From NCBI GenBank assembly GCA_039707655.1, contig CM077668.1, positions 69,023,086 to 69,087,085 of the forward strand: a DNA stretch of 64,000 nt, written 5' to 3'. The translations under genes and the position numbers were made by a program. Source of the stretch: Elymus sibiricus. Lineage: Eukaryota > Streptophyta > Magnoliopsida > Poales > Poaceae. The notes below the pieces were generated by a model that worked only from the letters and a program-made list of their open reading frames with translations, was not told the DNA's origin and did not search any database. Shown here one piece after another: positions 10,403-22,284 of this stretch (positions are counted from its first letter, which is position 1; every line of letters begins with the position of its first letter).

Positions 10403-11774
10403 TGTTGGTGCAATATTGTTGCCTCCTTAAGTTTTGGAGATTGTTGACAAACAGTCTGGGACTAATGTGTTTGCGAGTGCACACAGAGTAACAGGTCCCT
10501 GAAGATTTGAGAAAAGTTGGAATTCATTTGTCCGAAGGTTAACCTCTGCGCTGCAGTGAAGGTTATCACCGAAGGATTTGATGAGAAGAGTGACCCTCAA
10601 AAATTGCTGACGTTATGCAATTGGTTCGGTGTCTGTCCGAGGAAGATGACCGCAGACGAGGAATTTGAAGACGAAGAAGAAGACGTAGCATTCTTTTCGT
10701 TGTTTCTTTTTCCTTTCGTTGAGTCATAGGACCACCGTACTATTAAGAGGGGTGTAGCGTGCGAATGATTTGATTCTCTGATGCTAAACCCAAATCCTAC
10801 GAAAGTTGTGAGAGAAACCTCTTTGTGCTCCGAGCAAATACTTGCCAGCAAGAGACTGTGATCTTCTTCGCTGCGAGAGATTTGACTCGGACCGAGGAGT
10901 TAGCATTTCTTGCTCCGCAAGTAATGTTACCGTTGCTTCGAAATCCGACCGTTGTGAACGTGTCGGTTGGCCATTGGCTGGACCGTGTGTCCTAAATGGT
11001 CATTTCCCATCAGGGAAGGCTGCGGCTATAAATAGCCACCCCGCGCCGGCTTTGTCCGGTGGCTGCTCCGTTTGATTGTGAGAAGATTGTTGAGCAACCC
11101 ACTCTCCAGAGATTTGAGTTTAAAATCCACCGAGAGAAAACCCCTAGAGCCGAAAAATTAGATAGTGGTTCAGCATCACTAGAATCTAAGTCCAGTACGC
11201 TCCGCCTATTACTCTTGAGAGCTGCAACTCTCTAGACGGTTAGGTGTCATTCTGCTCGAGTGTCGAAGAGTGATTGTCTTCACCGAGCAAACTCTTCAGT
11301 AACCAAGAGTGATTGTGGTTCGCGAAGAGAGCTGAAGAGAGTTTATCTTCAGTGAAGGTTTGGAGATCACCGTCAAGTATCTACCACGAGTAATCGGCAT
11401 TGGTTGACGAACCAATTGTCGAGGAGAAAAGGGTGAGGAGAGTTTATCCTCGGTGAGAGTTTATCACAGCCCCTCCAACCAGACGTAGTCCTTGTGCAGA
11501 AGGGCGAACTGGTCTACCAAACCCCTTGTCGCCATCGAGCAGCACTGGTCACTTCTATCACCCTGTATTCCATTCGTACTGTGACGTGTTGTATTTCTAT
11601 CATGTGATTTACCTCGGTGCATGCGACTAATTTCCATTCGGCTATCAGTTTTAGCTCACTATGCATTATGTTTTCTATCGTTCCGCTGCTGGGTTCCGAG
11701 AGTTTTGACTTTTCCGAAAGAATTTTTAAAAACTCCCATTCACCCCCCTCTGGTAGTCATACTTCGATCCTACA
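10403..11774 (+). repeat. 5' LTR of Sirevirus, copy A
   Basis: 1372 bp, TGTTGG...CTACA. By eye it differs from the 3' LTR of the same copy at about five sites, such as GATGAG/GACGAG, CAGTAACC/CAGCAACC and GCCGAAAAA/GCCAAAAAA. Most of these differences are shared by copy B, so they arose between insertion and duplication. Short open frames inside it are unlikely to be genes. Confidence 0.95.
11027..11034 (+). promoter_or_regulatory. LTR TATA box
   Basis: TATAAATA within GGCTATAAATAGCC in the 5' LTR, about 625 bp after its start. This is the expected core promoter of the element's RNA. The same octamer occurs at 21537 in the 3' LTR, and at 40763 and 51215 in copy B. Confidence 0.7.
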
Positions 11775-11776
11775 AT

Positions 11777-11788
11777 TGGTATCAGAGC
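11777..11788 (+). other. Primer-binding site (initiator Met-tRNA type), copy A
   Basis: TGGTATCAGAGC begins 2 bp after the 5' LTR end. It is the standard plant retrotransposon site complementary to the 3' end of initiator methionine tRNA. In copy B it lies at 41513-41524. Confidence 0.9.
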
Positions 11789-11840
11789 AAGGTACTCCTT
11801 GACTCTGCTCATTTTGGTCTAACAACCTTGGAGTTTAAGT

Positions 11841-14252
11841 ATGTCTACAGTGAGCTACAAGTCGCACCTCAAGATTCCCATCTTCGATGGGACGGACTAT
11901 CCCTTCTGGAAGGAGAAGATGAAAATCCGTCTCCGAGCTATTGATGATGATATGTGGAATGTGGTGCAGAATGGATTCACCGTTGAAGTACCTCAGGCTC
12001 CCACTGACCACGAGAAGAGACTGATCCAGCTGGACGCTCAAGCCAAAGATGAAATTGGTGGCCATCTCTCTCGTGCACAATTTCTTCGCTACCGTCAGTG
12101 TGAATCTGCGAAGGAATTGTGGGATATTCTCGAGAAGATAAACGAGGGTGTTTCTACTCAGAAAGAAGCTCGCATTGATACACTTCGGGCCAAGTTCAAT
12201 CGGTTCAAGCGCATTGGAAATGAAAGCTGTCAGGAAACTTTCGATCGTCTGAGTGACATTGCAAATGAGCTACAGGGTCTCGGCGCGAAGGATATCACTG
12301 ATCATGAAGTTGTGAAGAAGTTGCTTCGGTCTCTGGACAGTTCCTTCGACACACTTGTTCTAATGATTAGGGAACGACCTGATTTCAAAGACCTCGACTC
12401 CGCCGATATCATGGAAAGGCTAAACACTCATGAAGAGCAAGAAGAAGAAAAGAGAGATCTCTATGGCTCAAGTCACCAAAAAAGTCATGCTCTCAAGGCC
12501 GGGCCAGATTCTTCCTCGGAGGGAAATGCTGATGAAGATTCAGATGACACCGAAAGGATTGGTCAGGATCTTGCATTGATCACGAGAAGATTCCAGCGTC
12601 TGAATAAGAAATATCAATTCCAGAAGAAAGCTTTCAGCAACTCTGGTGGCTCCAAATCTCAGTCAAAGCCAACAGGAGAATACACATGTTTCAAGTGCAG
12701 AAAGCCAGGTCATTTCATCTCGGACTGCCCTCTCTGGGAAGCTGAAATCCGTGCTACAGGGAGATATGATTCAGGAAACCGTGGCAAAAGCAAGAGCAAG
12801 AACTACGACTCCGATGATGAAAAGAAAACGAAGAAGTTTTCCAAGAAGAAGGATTCTTTCAAGTCCTCATTAAGATCTTCTTCAAAGAATCCTTCCAAGT
12901 CCTCGTCCAACCGCAAGAAAACTTCTCGCAAGGCCAAGGCGTACATCGGCAAGGAAATGGACTCCGAAGAAGAATCATCTTCTGACGATGAAGAGAGTGA
13001 TGATTCCGAAGAAGATTCTGACTCTGGCATGGCTGGGATTGCATGTGGCTTCAAGTCTGCATCGAACTTCGTCGAAACTCATTCGAGCAACGACGAATCT
13101 CCTTCGTACTGCTTCATGGCAAAAGCTTCAAAAGAAAAGGTATCCTCCAAACATCAAAAGAGTCACTCCAGTGATCAATTTTCTTCTGATGAGGATGATC
13201 TTGCCAAGCTGATTAAAATTGCCAATCTTCAACAAAACTCGCTCGAGAAACGTGAGAAAAACCTTCGGAAAACTGAAGGGTTGTTGGTTGAGGAGATGGA
13301 GAAAAATCAGTCGTTGACCGAAGAGAATTCCACTCTCGAGTCGCGAATGAAAGAACTCTCAGATCGTCATGATTTTCTCTCAGCTGACTACGAGAGATTA
13401 TCTTATGATTACCTGAAAAGGAAACAGGATCTCGAGTCGCTGAGAGTGGCTCATGATGATTTGATGAGGGAAAATTCTCTTCTCACCCAACAACTCAAAG
13501 AGAAATCTGAAGTATTTGAACCACCTTGCTTGAAATGCATTGAACGCAATAATACTGAATCAAATGCCGAATCTTCTGTGAATGCTAACCCCTCGGTCGA
13601 GGAAAATGGTTCTATTTCTGATGAAAATGCTAGGTTGAAGGATCTTCTTCAGACAGGAATGTACAAGTCTCTCAAAGGGCATCAAACCTTGTGTGATGTT
13701 CTGAAGAAATCCATTCTTCACAAAAACCCCAGAAAGGAAGGTATCGGTTTCGAAAGGAAACTGAATGAGGATGGCTCATACTGGGAACCAGATCAATATC
13801 CTCGCACTGTGTGGGTGCCTGCTAAGAGCAAGACGCTCGATCCAGCTTTACTTTCGGGATATGACTCTCCTATCCCTGAGTATGATGATTCTCTGGACAA
13901 CTATAAGTTGTTCAAAAACCAGCGTGGTGAGGTTATTGCTCGCTATGTTGGACTTAACTGCAGGAATGGCCCCCCAAAGAAAGCCATTTGGGTGCCAAGG
14001 AAAACTATCGCTGAACTGCCTGTTTCCGCTTCACTAACCATGCAGGCTGAAAAGGCTCGACCGAATGAGTATATTCATGCTTCACCAAACCACTATACTC
14101 ATTCGTCAAGAAGAAACTTCAACGCTTATACTTTCGATTATGATCGTACTGATTCGAGCTACAACTCATATTATTCTCGAAAGAAATCATATACTGCACA
14201 CTCATATGTTTCGAAGCCACCTACAATGATGTGGGTGGTTAAGAAAGCCTAA
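11841..14252 (+). CDS. gag: Sirevirus Gag, intact frame, copy A
   Basis: 803 residues starting with ATG 66 bp after the 5' LTR. The N-terminus has the Copia Gag (DUF4219/UBN2-like) signature [19 protein letters not shown], with the UBN2-like body to about residue 210. A zinc knuckle [15 protein letters not shown] lies near residues 283-297. A Ser/Lys/Glu-rich linker follows, then a predicted coiled coil at about 455-570 and a Tyr/Ser-rich tail. Gag packages the RNA in cytoplasmic virus-like particles. It ends at TAA 14250-14252, and pol follows in the -1 frame. Copy B carries a 58-bp deletion in this gene. Confidence 0.9.
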   Translation: MSTVSYKSHLKIPIFDGTDYPFWKEKMKIRLRAIDDDMWNVVQNGFTVEVPQAPTDHEKRLIQLDAQAKDEIGGHLSRAQFLRYRQCESAKELWDILEKINEGVSTQKEARIDTLRAKFNRFKRIGNESCQETFDRLSDIANELQGLGAKDITDHEVVKKLLRSLDSSFDTLVLMIRERPDFKDLDSADIMERLNTHEEQEEEKRDLYGSSHQKSHALKAGPDSSSEGNADEDSDDTERIGQDLALITRRFQRLNKKYQFQKKAFSNSGGSKSQSKPTGEYTCFKCRKPGHFISDCPLWEAEIRATGRYDSGNRGKSKSKNYDSDDEKKTKKFSKKKDSFKSSLRSSSKNPSKSSSNRKKTSRKAKAYIGKEMDSEEESSSDDEESDDSEEDSDSGMAGIACGFKSASNFVETHSSNDESPSYCFMAKASKEKVSSKHQKSHSSDQFSSDEDDLAKLIKIANLQQNSLEKREKNLRKTEGLLVEEMEKNQSLTEENSTLESRMKELSDRHDFLSADYERLSYDYLKRKQDLESLRVAHDDLMRENSLLTQQLKEKSEVFEPPCLKCIERNNTESNAESSVNANPSVEENGSISDENARLKDLLQTGMYKSLKGHQTLCDVLKKSILHKNPRKEGIGFERKLNEDGSYWEPDQYPRTVWVPAKSKTLDPALLSGYDSPIPEYDDSLDNYKLFKNQRGEVIARYVGLNCRNGPPKKAIWVPRKTIAELPVSASLTMQAEKARPNEYIHASPNHYTHSSRRNFNAYTFDYDRTDSSYNSYYSRKKSYTAHSYVSKPPTMMWVVKKA

Positions 14253-14257
14253 TCTCC

Positions 14258-17125
14258 TTGCAGGACTCTGTCTCCGGGTGTAACGAATGGATAATGGACA
14301 GTGGATGTACCAGTCATATGACCGGAGACAAGTCGTTGTTTGTCGACCCAAATCTAACTACTGCCACTGAGAAATTCATTACTTTCGGCGACAACAACAA
14401 AGGAAAGGTAATTGGGCTAGGTAAAATTGCTATATCCAAGGATAAAACCATTGATGATGTTTTACTTGTTCAATCTCTTGGATTCAACCTTATGTCTGTT
14501 GGCAAGCTATGTGATCTAGGCATGCTCGTCTTATTTTCAAAACTTAAATGCATTGTCTTCATGGCCACTGACAATTCCTTCGTGTTCGAGGGAAATAGAA
14601 AAGGTGATTTATATATTGTGGATTTCTCTAAAGGTCCCTCAGTCCGAACTTGTTTGCTTGCAAAAGCAACCGAAGGATGGCTGTGGCACCGAAGACTTGG
14701 TCATGCAGGTATGAGAAATTTGCAGACTCTCGTGAAGAAAAATCATCTCCGTGGTATTCCTGATGTGAAATTCGACAAGGATCGTCTGTGTGCTGCTTGT
14801 GAGGCTGGTAAAATGGCCAAGAAGCATCATTCCTCAAAAACAGTTATGACCACTACAAGACCACTGGAAATTCTTCATATGGATTTATTCGGACCTCAAA
14901 ATTATGCAAGCTTCGGAGGCAGTCATTATGGTCTGGTCATTGTTGATGATTTTTCTCGATACACTTGGGTATTCTTTCTCGAAGACAAAACTTGTACTCA
15001 GGAAATCTTCAAAAGGTTCGCCAAGAAAGCTGAAAATGAATATGAAGTGCGTATTAAGCACGTCAGAAGCGACAATGGCACTGAGTTCAAAAATACTAAT
15101 ATCGAAGATTTTCTCGATGAAAGTGGTATCACACATGAATTCTCTGCCGCATACACTCCCCAACAAAATGGAGTCGTCGAACGAAAGAATAGAACTCTCA
15201 TTGAAATGGCGAGAACAATGCTCAGTGAGTACAAAACTCCTATTCGCTTCTGGGCCGATGCAATTAATACTGCTTGTCATGTTGTGAATCGTGTCTATCT
15301 TCACAAATTCCTTAAGAAAACTTCTTATGAGCTAATCACTGGCAAGAAACCGAATGTTTCTTATTTGCGTGTCTTTGGTGCACCTTGCTATATTCGTGAT
15401 ATGAATCATAATTCCAAGTTTGCACCTAAGGCTCATGAAGGTTTTCTTCTTGGTTATGGCTCGAACTCGCATACTTATCGGGTCTATAACTCTCATCATG
15501 GGAAAGTTATGGAAACGGTGAATGTGCGATTCGATGAATCTAACGGCTCTCAAAAGGAGCACCTGCCAAATGTGTTAGATGAACCTCAGATTTCGGAAGC
15601 TATTCGGCAAATGGCTATCGGAGACGTCAGGCCAGTCGAAGGAAATGTTCCTGATACTTCCGATGATGATGCTCCAATTGCTCAACGAACACACCAAGCT
15701 ACTGCCGAACCAAATGCCACTCCAAATGCAAATGGCAACCCGAATCCAAACGCCGATCAAAATGGCAATCCTGATGGAAATGGCGATGCGAATGCCAATC
15801 GTGACACTGATTCTGAGGAAAATGAAAATCATGAAGATAATCCTCATCCACGAGTGGCTAGCCGAGTTGACCCTGCATTAATTCTCGATGAACTCGAAAA
15901 TCCAGGTTACAGACCCACAACTCGCTCTCGCACTCGTTTGGCTAACTACTGTGGCAGTTTCTCTTTCGTCTCTTTGACAGAACCCACCAAGTATGAAGAA
16001 GCCATGAATGATCCTGATTGGATGAATGTAATGCAAGAAGAGTTGGTGCAATTCGAACTAAATGATGTGTGGGAATTGGTTGACAAACCGAATCCTAAGA
16101 AGCACAATATTATCGGCACAAAATGGATCTTCCGAAATAAACAAGATGAAGATGGCATTGTGGTAAGAAACAAAGCACGTCTTGTTGCTCAAGGGTATAC
16201 ACAGGTAGAAGGTATTGACTTCGGTGAAACTTATGCTCCTGTTGCTCGCCTTGAGGCAATTCGTATTCTTCTCGCTTATGCAAATTACAATAACATTCTG
16301 CTTTATCAAATGGATGTCAAGAGTGCTTTCCTTAATGGTGAAATTGATGAGGAAGTATATGTTAGGCAGCCACCTGGCTTTGAAAATCCTCAGTTTCCTA
16401 ACAAAGTTTTCAGGTTGAAAAAGGCACTGTATGGATTGAAACAAGCCCCTCGAGCATGGTATGACACTCTTAAGAAGTTTTTGCTCGAAAAAGGGTTTAA
16501 ACCAGGTTCCACCGATCCCACTCTTTTCACTCGGGCAATCAATGATGATTTGTTCGTTTGTCAAATATATGTGGATGATATTATCTTCGGATGTACTAAC
16601 AATGATTGCAGCATAGAATTCAGACGAATGATGTCCGAAAAATATCAAATGTCTATGATGGGCGAACTCAAGTTCTTTCTCGGACTGCAAATACGTCAAC
16701 AGGACAATGGAACTTTCATATCTCAGGAGAAATACCTGAGAGACTGTCTTAAAATATTCAAAATGCAGGATTGCAAACAGAAGGGCTACAAAACTCCTAT
16801 GCCCACAAATGGCCAACTGGACGCAGATGTGTACGGTAAAGATTACGATCAAAAAGCATATCGTTCGATGATTGGTTCCTTGCTTTACCTATGTGCATCC
16901 AGACCTGATATTATGTTGAGTGTTTGTATGTGTGCCCATTATCAAGCTGCACCGAAAGAATCGCATCATCAAGCGGTCAAACTAAACATGAAAGAGATCA
17001 GAGACAGCAATGGATTCGTCGCCACTGGGTGCGCAAATGGTTCAACTATGAGATGGTTGCTCCTCGGTTTGCACAGAACTTTGCATTTCATCCGCCATGG
17101 GGCGATTGCCGAGAACTTTCTTTGA
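14258..17125 (+). pseudogene. pol: Sirevirus Pol with RNase H mostly deleted, copy A
   Basis: About 955 residues; the frame is open from 14243, in the -1 frame to gag. Domains in order: aspartic protease with [12 protein letters not shown]; integrase zinc region with WHRRLGH and CAACEAGK; integrase core with [16 protein letters not shown] and NGVVERKNR (D, D, E); reverse transcriptase with [34 protein letters not shown] and the catalytic YVDD. After SRPDIMLSV and KESHHQAVK the expected RNase H is absent, and the frame ends within sequence that belongs to the next ORF. The shared junction in copy B shows the deletion predates duplication. How pol is expressed across the gag stop is unclear. 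Confidence 0.88.
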
Positions 17126-20100
17126 TCAAGGCAAATGGTCCTCAAGAGCGACCTCCTCCTCCTGCATCAGCACATGAGTCATCTCTTCGTACTCCAGAAT
17201 CTTATCCAGAGGAACTTGCAAAGCGTCAGCGCAATGCGCTCAAAAGAGCTGAAAGGGCCAAAAAGAAAAAGGCTAGAGAAGAAGAAAATCTGCGCCTTTT
17301 GAAAGATGACCTGGAAAAGAAGAAGGCCGAAGGAATGGTATCTGAAGGCCGCACTAAGCACAAGCATGATCCTAGCACTGCTGCTCTGAAGAGAAAGCGC
17401 ATATCGAAGAAAAAGGCTGTACCAGCCGAAGAAGAAAACAGAGATAATTCTTCTGATAAGGATGATCCTCCGCTCACCAAGGAAGAAGTGGTAGCTACTC
17501 TTAGTGAGGAAGTGAACATTACTACCTCCACAGTGCTACCAGATCTGCGAAAAGGTGTGGCTCCTCCGAAGAAGAAGTCTGCCAGGAAAACTCCACCCAC
17601 AACTGTCACTATGAAACAGCATGTGGACACCACTCCTCATCCTGATGCTATTGATATGAAAGATTTGGTTATGGATGCGCCAGTGAGCTCAGCTAAGCCT
17701 GGCGAAAGCATTCCTATCCCGGCAGTAAGGAAATTGAAATCATCTGCCGAGCAAGAAGCCTCTGCATCTGCTCCTTCGAAGGAAGAGGTTGCAAAATTTG
17801 CACCCAAACTGACTCAACCACTGGCTTCAATGCCACCCTCCGAGCAAATGCAAGCTCCTGCTCCAACTGCTCCCTCTGGCAAGTCACTTGCTCCTCACTA
17901 CTATGATCATGTGTTCATCATGGAGCAGCTCGATAAATTTGTGGACAATCCATTCGATGGAGAAGTGGCATCTTTGCCTATCCCTGCCAAAGTAATTGAT
18001 CAAGCGTCGAAAGTTGTGCAGGAACTGCGAGAGGACGCAGTTGAAATTAATACTCTATCTGCCGAACTTTTGGAAATTAATGATCAGATGAAAAATGCAT
18101 CTTCCAAGTTCATAATCAATATTCTCAAAGATTCCTACAAAGATATCAACAGAGCATTGATTCTTCTAAGAAGCCGAAGGTTACGCTTTCATACAGATCT
18201 GGATGAAATTGTTCGCAACATCTGTAATGAACATCAAGATAAAGCTACTGGCTATACTGATCTGGTAAAGGGTCACATTGATCATGTTGCAAAACAAGCC
18301 AAGCATCGAAAGAAAATTGCGAAGAAGAATGCTCCAGAACCTCAGAAAGATCCGTCACCGGTCCGTGAATAAGAAGCTCAGAAAGAAAAATCTGCTGAGC
18401 CGGTTATTCCTTCGCCACCACCAGTCCAGGAACCAGTCGTTCCTTCCTCGCCAAGGCCAACTGAACTAGTGCCTATGACCTCCCCTGTTAAGGATGGAAT
18501 TCCTTCGCAGCAGAAGGCATCTGAAGAAGGAGAAATTGCTCGCTCCGAACCACCAGCTTTCCAAGTTCATGAAGAGCAGAAAATTCCAACCCCATCAGTG
18601 CATTTGCCCTCTCCTGCTCACATATCTACTGTGCCAACTGCCCCGTCTGTTCAGATTCCTGTTAAATCTCCACTGAAGTTATTGCTCGATACAGCTAAAC
18701 GAATGGAAGATGCTGGTCCTTCCGAACACAAATCCATCTCCATTCGTCGTTCTGATTCAGTTGTGTATGGGGATGAAGTCATTTCACCCGAGGAAGAACT
18801 CAAATATCCATTCCCTCGTGAAGAGTTGCCTTTATTCTCTACTGGTGCAGGTGCCAAAGGACCTCTGTTTAATCGGAATGCGCATCCCAAGTTCTTTCAA
18901 GTCAGTCCTTATGATGGGCCGCGCACTTCTGAATCTCCTCGCTTTTGGACCAAGGAACAAGCAACTTATTACTCTCGGGTCCTATATGAAAGCGAGAAGA
19001 TTTTCCCTCACGAATATCTTGATATTTCTGCAATGAGATCTATTAGCTGCTTCGATCAGTTGCTGCAAGACCTCGATGACTTCTGTCTGACGAAGATATT
19101 TGAATTTGAGCATCCATGGAATAGAGAAATCATTCTCCAGTTCTACGCAACTTTGTATATCTCTGGCGATGAGAATGATAGCACAAAATGGATCATGGAG
19201 TGGATGACTGAAGGAAAGCGAATCAAATGCACGTCTACAGATTTTGTCTCGCACTTCCATTTCCCTCGCTTCGAGCATGGTGACACCAACATTAGAGTTC
19301 ACAACATTGATGTCATATCTGATGAAACCTTTCAGTGCACCATGGACAAGGAAAAGATTCGTGATTACTCTGGTCCTCCTCAGCCTGAGCACTTAACTTT
19401 CGAGAATCAGACTCTTTTCCACATGCTCTCCTACTCTATATGTCCGTTGGCTGGAATGAATACTGACAATGCTATTTCAGATGTTCTTCGCAACACAATT
19501 TATGCTATCTCCGAAAGATATATCTTTGATGTGGAAGATATGTTTCTGCGAATTTTAAAGGATTCTGCTCAGCATCCACGATGCATCAAAGTTTATGCTC
19601 CCTGGATCCAGAAAGTTATCGATCATGCAATGAGAACAGTGTATCTAGCGAAAGAAAATCACCGAAACTTTATTCCTCCTGTTCGCGATACCCTGCAAGT
19701 TATGGAAGAATTATCATTGGGCAAGTCTACTTCGAGCTCCCACGATTATCACAAACATTTTGATGGTCCTCGTCTGCCTCAGCGTGAGCGAATGATAACA
19801 CCTCAACCTCCGTCGCATCTGGAAATCAGTTTGCGCACTCAACAGTTGCTATTGCAACATATCGCTGATGACAGAAGAGAGAAAGAGCATCTTTCCTCCG
19901 AGCTGAATGCTATCAACAATAGAACAAGGGTTATGCATCTGATTGCCGATGAAAACAAGAAAAGGCTCTGGAAATTGCTTCGCAAATTCTTCACCGAGAA
20001 ACAACTTCTGCAAGTCGATCTCCAAGAGCTATATGATTATATTGACAAGGGATTCAGTGTCGAAGACTTTCAAGACATCACTTCTACTCTGCCTCCTCGT

Positions 20101-20355
20101 GAGCCTATTCATGATCGTCTTCGTCTGAAACTGCGCCGTCTACTCGATGAATCTGAAGCTACTTCACCTACTGAGAAACCCGAAAGCAATGTGCAAGCTC
20201 ACATCTCACTAGTGGCCGCTCCAGATATTCCTTCGTCTTCTCGTCCAGCTCTGATCCTTGAAGATAAATCTGTTGCTGCTGAAGGAGAAGCTGTTCCCGT
20301 CACTTCCGAAGAAGAAACCTCAACGGACACCTCTTCTGGAGAAGCCTCTGACTGA
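16924..20355 (+). pseudogene. Sirevirus envelope-like ORF, broken by a stop, copy A
   Basis: The extra ORF typical of Sireviruses, in a third frame. About its first 20 codons (to near 16980) overlap pol and probably are not native; the real 5' part was lost in the RNase H deletion. From [14 protein letters not shown] onward it is lysine/glutamate-rich, then proline-rich, then a mixed alpha region with [16 protein letters not shown] and a coiled-coil-like tail. TAA at 18370-18372 splits it into 482 and 628 codons; copy B has GAA at that point. A stop-free frame in B means the stop is probably younger than the duplication. Function is unknown; the 'envelope-like' label is by position. Confidence 0.8.
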
Positions 20356-20898
20356 TGGAGATCTGCTGTTCTTCGCTCATGTTCTTCGTCACCTTTTTGA
20401 CACTTGTTGACAAAAAGGGGGAGAATTACATCGAGTTTCGATAGTTTTGCTTTTGGTGTTTCCTTTGTTCTGATCTTATTCGAGTTTGAATCTCTTTCGT
20501 CAGCTCTGATGCTCTGATACTTGTCTGTTCTGATACTTGTTAAACTCTTACCTTCGTTTAACTTCTGTGATGTAATATTAATAACCCCGCCTGCTACTGC
20601 ATTTCTCTCGAAGTACTTGTCTTGCAGGTGGAATTATTATCAGAAGTTAAAATTTTGATCGCACCACTATCTCGATGGATTATTTCTCATCAGTGCGAAT
20701 CAAATGAAATGATCTCGAATGATTGAAACTTCCTCCATAGACATATTTTATTGCAGGAGAATACCTCTTATATCTTTCGACCCTGCATATATTCAGGGGG
20801 AGCTTGTTTCATATTCGAGCAAGTAACGCTTACTCCTTGTCTCTTTTACACTTTTCTATCTTCACTACGATGATTATCTGTTTTGTCATCAATCGTCC

Positions 20899-20911
20899 AA
20901 AAAGGGGGAGA
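20899..20911 (+). other. Polypurine tract before 3' LTR, and internal tracts, copy A
   Basis: AAAAAGGGGGAGA directly precedes the 3' LTR (TG at 20913) and should prime plus-strand DNA. A near-identical tract lies at about 20412-20424, and a shorter CAGGGGGAGC at about 20791. Repeated tracts are a Sirevirus trait. The 560 bp between the last ORF and the LTR are otherwise noncoding. Copy B has the terminal tract at 50577-50589; its internal copy has one G-to-T change. Confidence 0.85.
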
Positions 20912-20912
20912 T

Positions 20913-22284
20913 TGTTGGTGCAATATTGTTGCCTCCTTAAGTTTTGGAGATTGTTGACAAACAGTCTGGGACTAATGTGTTTGCGAGTGCACACAGAGTA
21001 ACAGGTCCCTGAAGATTTGAGAAAAGTTGGAATTCATTTGTCCGAAGGTTAACCTCTGCGCTGCAGTGAAGGTTATCACCGAAGGATTTGACGAGAAGAG
21101 TGACCCTCAAAAATTGCTGACGTTATGCAATTGGTTCGGTGTCTGTCCGAGGAAGATGACCGCAGACGAGGAATTTGAAGACGAAGAAGAAGACGTAGCA
21201 TTCTTTTCGTTGTTTCTTTTTCCTTTTGTTGAGTCATAGGACCACCGTACTATTAAGAGGGGTGTAGCGTGCGAATGATTTGATTCTCTGATGCTAAACC
21301 CAAATCCTACGAAAGTTGTGAGAGAAACCTCTTTGTGCTCCGAGCAAATACTTGCCAGCAAGAGACTGTGATCTTCTTCGCTGCGAGAGATTTGACTCGG
21401 ACCGAGGAGTTAGCATTTCTTGCTCCGCAAGTAATGTTACCGTTGCTTCGAAATCCGACCGTTGTGAACGTGTCGGTTGGCCATTGGCTGGACCGTGTGT
21501 CCTAAATGGTCATTTCCCATCAGGGAAGGCTGCGGCTATAAATAGCCACCCCGCGCCGGCTTTGTCCGGTGGCTGCTCCGTTTGATTGTGAGAAGATTGT
21601 TGAGCAACCCACTCTCCAGAGATTTGAGTTTAAAATCCACCGAGAGAAAACCCCTAGAGCCAAAAAATTAGATAGTGGTTCAGCATCACTAGAATCTAAG
21701 TCCAGTACGCTCCGCCTATTACTCTTGAGAGCTGCAACTCTCTAGACGGTTAGGTGTCATTCTGCTCGAGTGTCGAAGAGTGATTGTCTTCACCGAGCAA
21801 ACTCTTCAGCAACCAAGAGTGATTGTGGTTCGCGAAGAGAGCTGAAGAGAGTTTATCTTCAGTGAAGGTTTGGAGATCACCGTCAAGTATCTACCACGAG
21901 TAATCGGCATTGGTTGACGAACCAATTGTCGAGGAGAAAAGGGTGAGGAGAGTTTATCCTCGGTGAGAGTTTATCACAGCCCCTCCAACCAGACGTAGTC
22001 CTTGTGCAGAAGGGCGAACTGGTCTACCAAACCCCTTGTCGCCATCGAGCAGCACTGGTCACTTCTATCACCCTGTATTCCATTCGTACTGTGACGTGTT
22101 GTATTTCTATCATGTGATTTACCTCGGTGCATGCGACTAATTTCCATTCGGCTATCAGTTTTAGCTCACTATGCATTATGTTTTCTATCGTTCCGCTGCT
22201 GGGTTCCGAGAGTTTTGACTTTTCCGAAAGAATTTTAAAAAACTCCCATTCACCCCCCTCTGGTAGTCATACTTCGATCCTACA
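20913..22284 (+). repeat. 3' LTR of Sirevirus, copy A
   Basis: 1372 bp, same length and termini as the 5' LTR, followed by TSD GACCC at 22285-22289. One difference from the 5' LTR (CCTTTTGTTG instead of CCTTTCGTTG near 21225) is absent from the copy B 3' LTR and so is private to this copy. Confidence 0.95.

Larger units (their letters stand above)
10403..22284 (+). mobile_element. Full-length Sirevirus-type Ty1-copia retrotransposon, copy A
   Basis: 11,882 bp from TG to CA. Two 1372-bp LTRs (10403-11774, 20913-22284) are flanked by TSD GACCC (10398-10402, 22285-22289). The primer-binding site TGGTATCAGAGC follows the 5' LTR. Gene order is gag, protease, integrase, reverse transcriptase (the Copia order), then a long extra ORF after pol. 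Repeated AAAAAGGGGGAGA polypurine tracts precede the 3' LTR. The extra ORF and repeated tracts are Sirevirus traits (family knowledge). Most of RNase H is missing, and the last ORF has a stop in this copy, so it is not autonomous. The two LTRs differ at only about five positions by eye, so the insertion is recent. Confidence 0.93.

Noticed and set aside
10517..11075. Short frames of 70-84 codons repeated four times in the window
   Set aside because: They lie within LTRs and recur only because LTRs are repeated.
14236..14252. Programmed -1 frameshift heptamer between gag and pol
   Set aside because: TTAAGAAAGCC in the gag frame does not fit X XXY YYZ.
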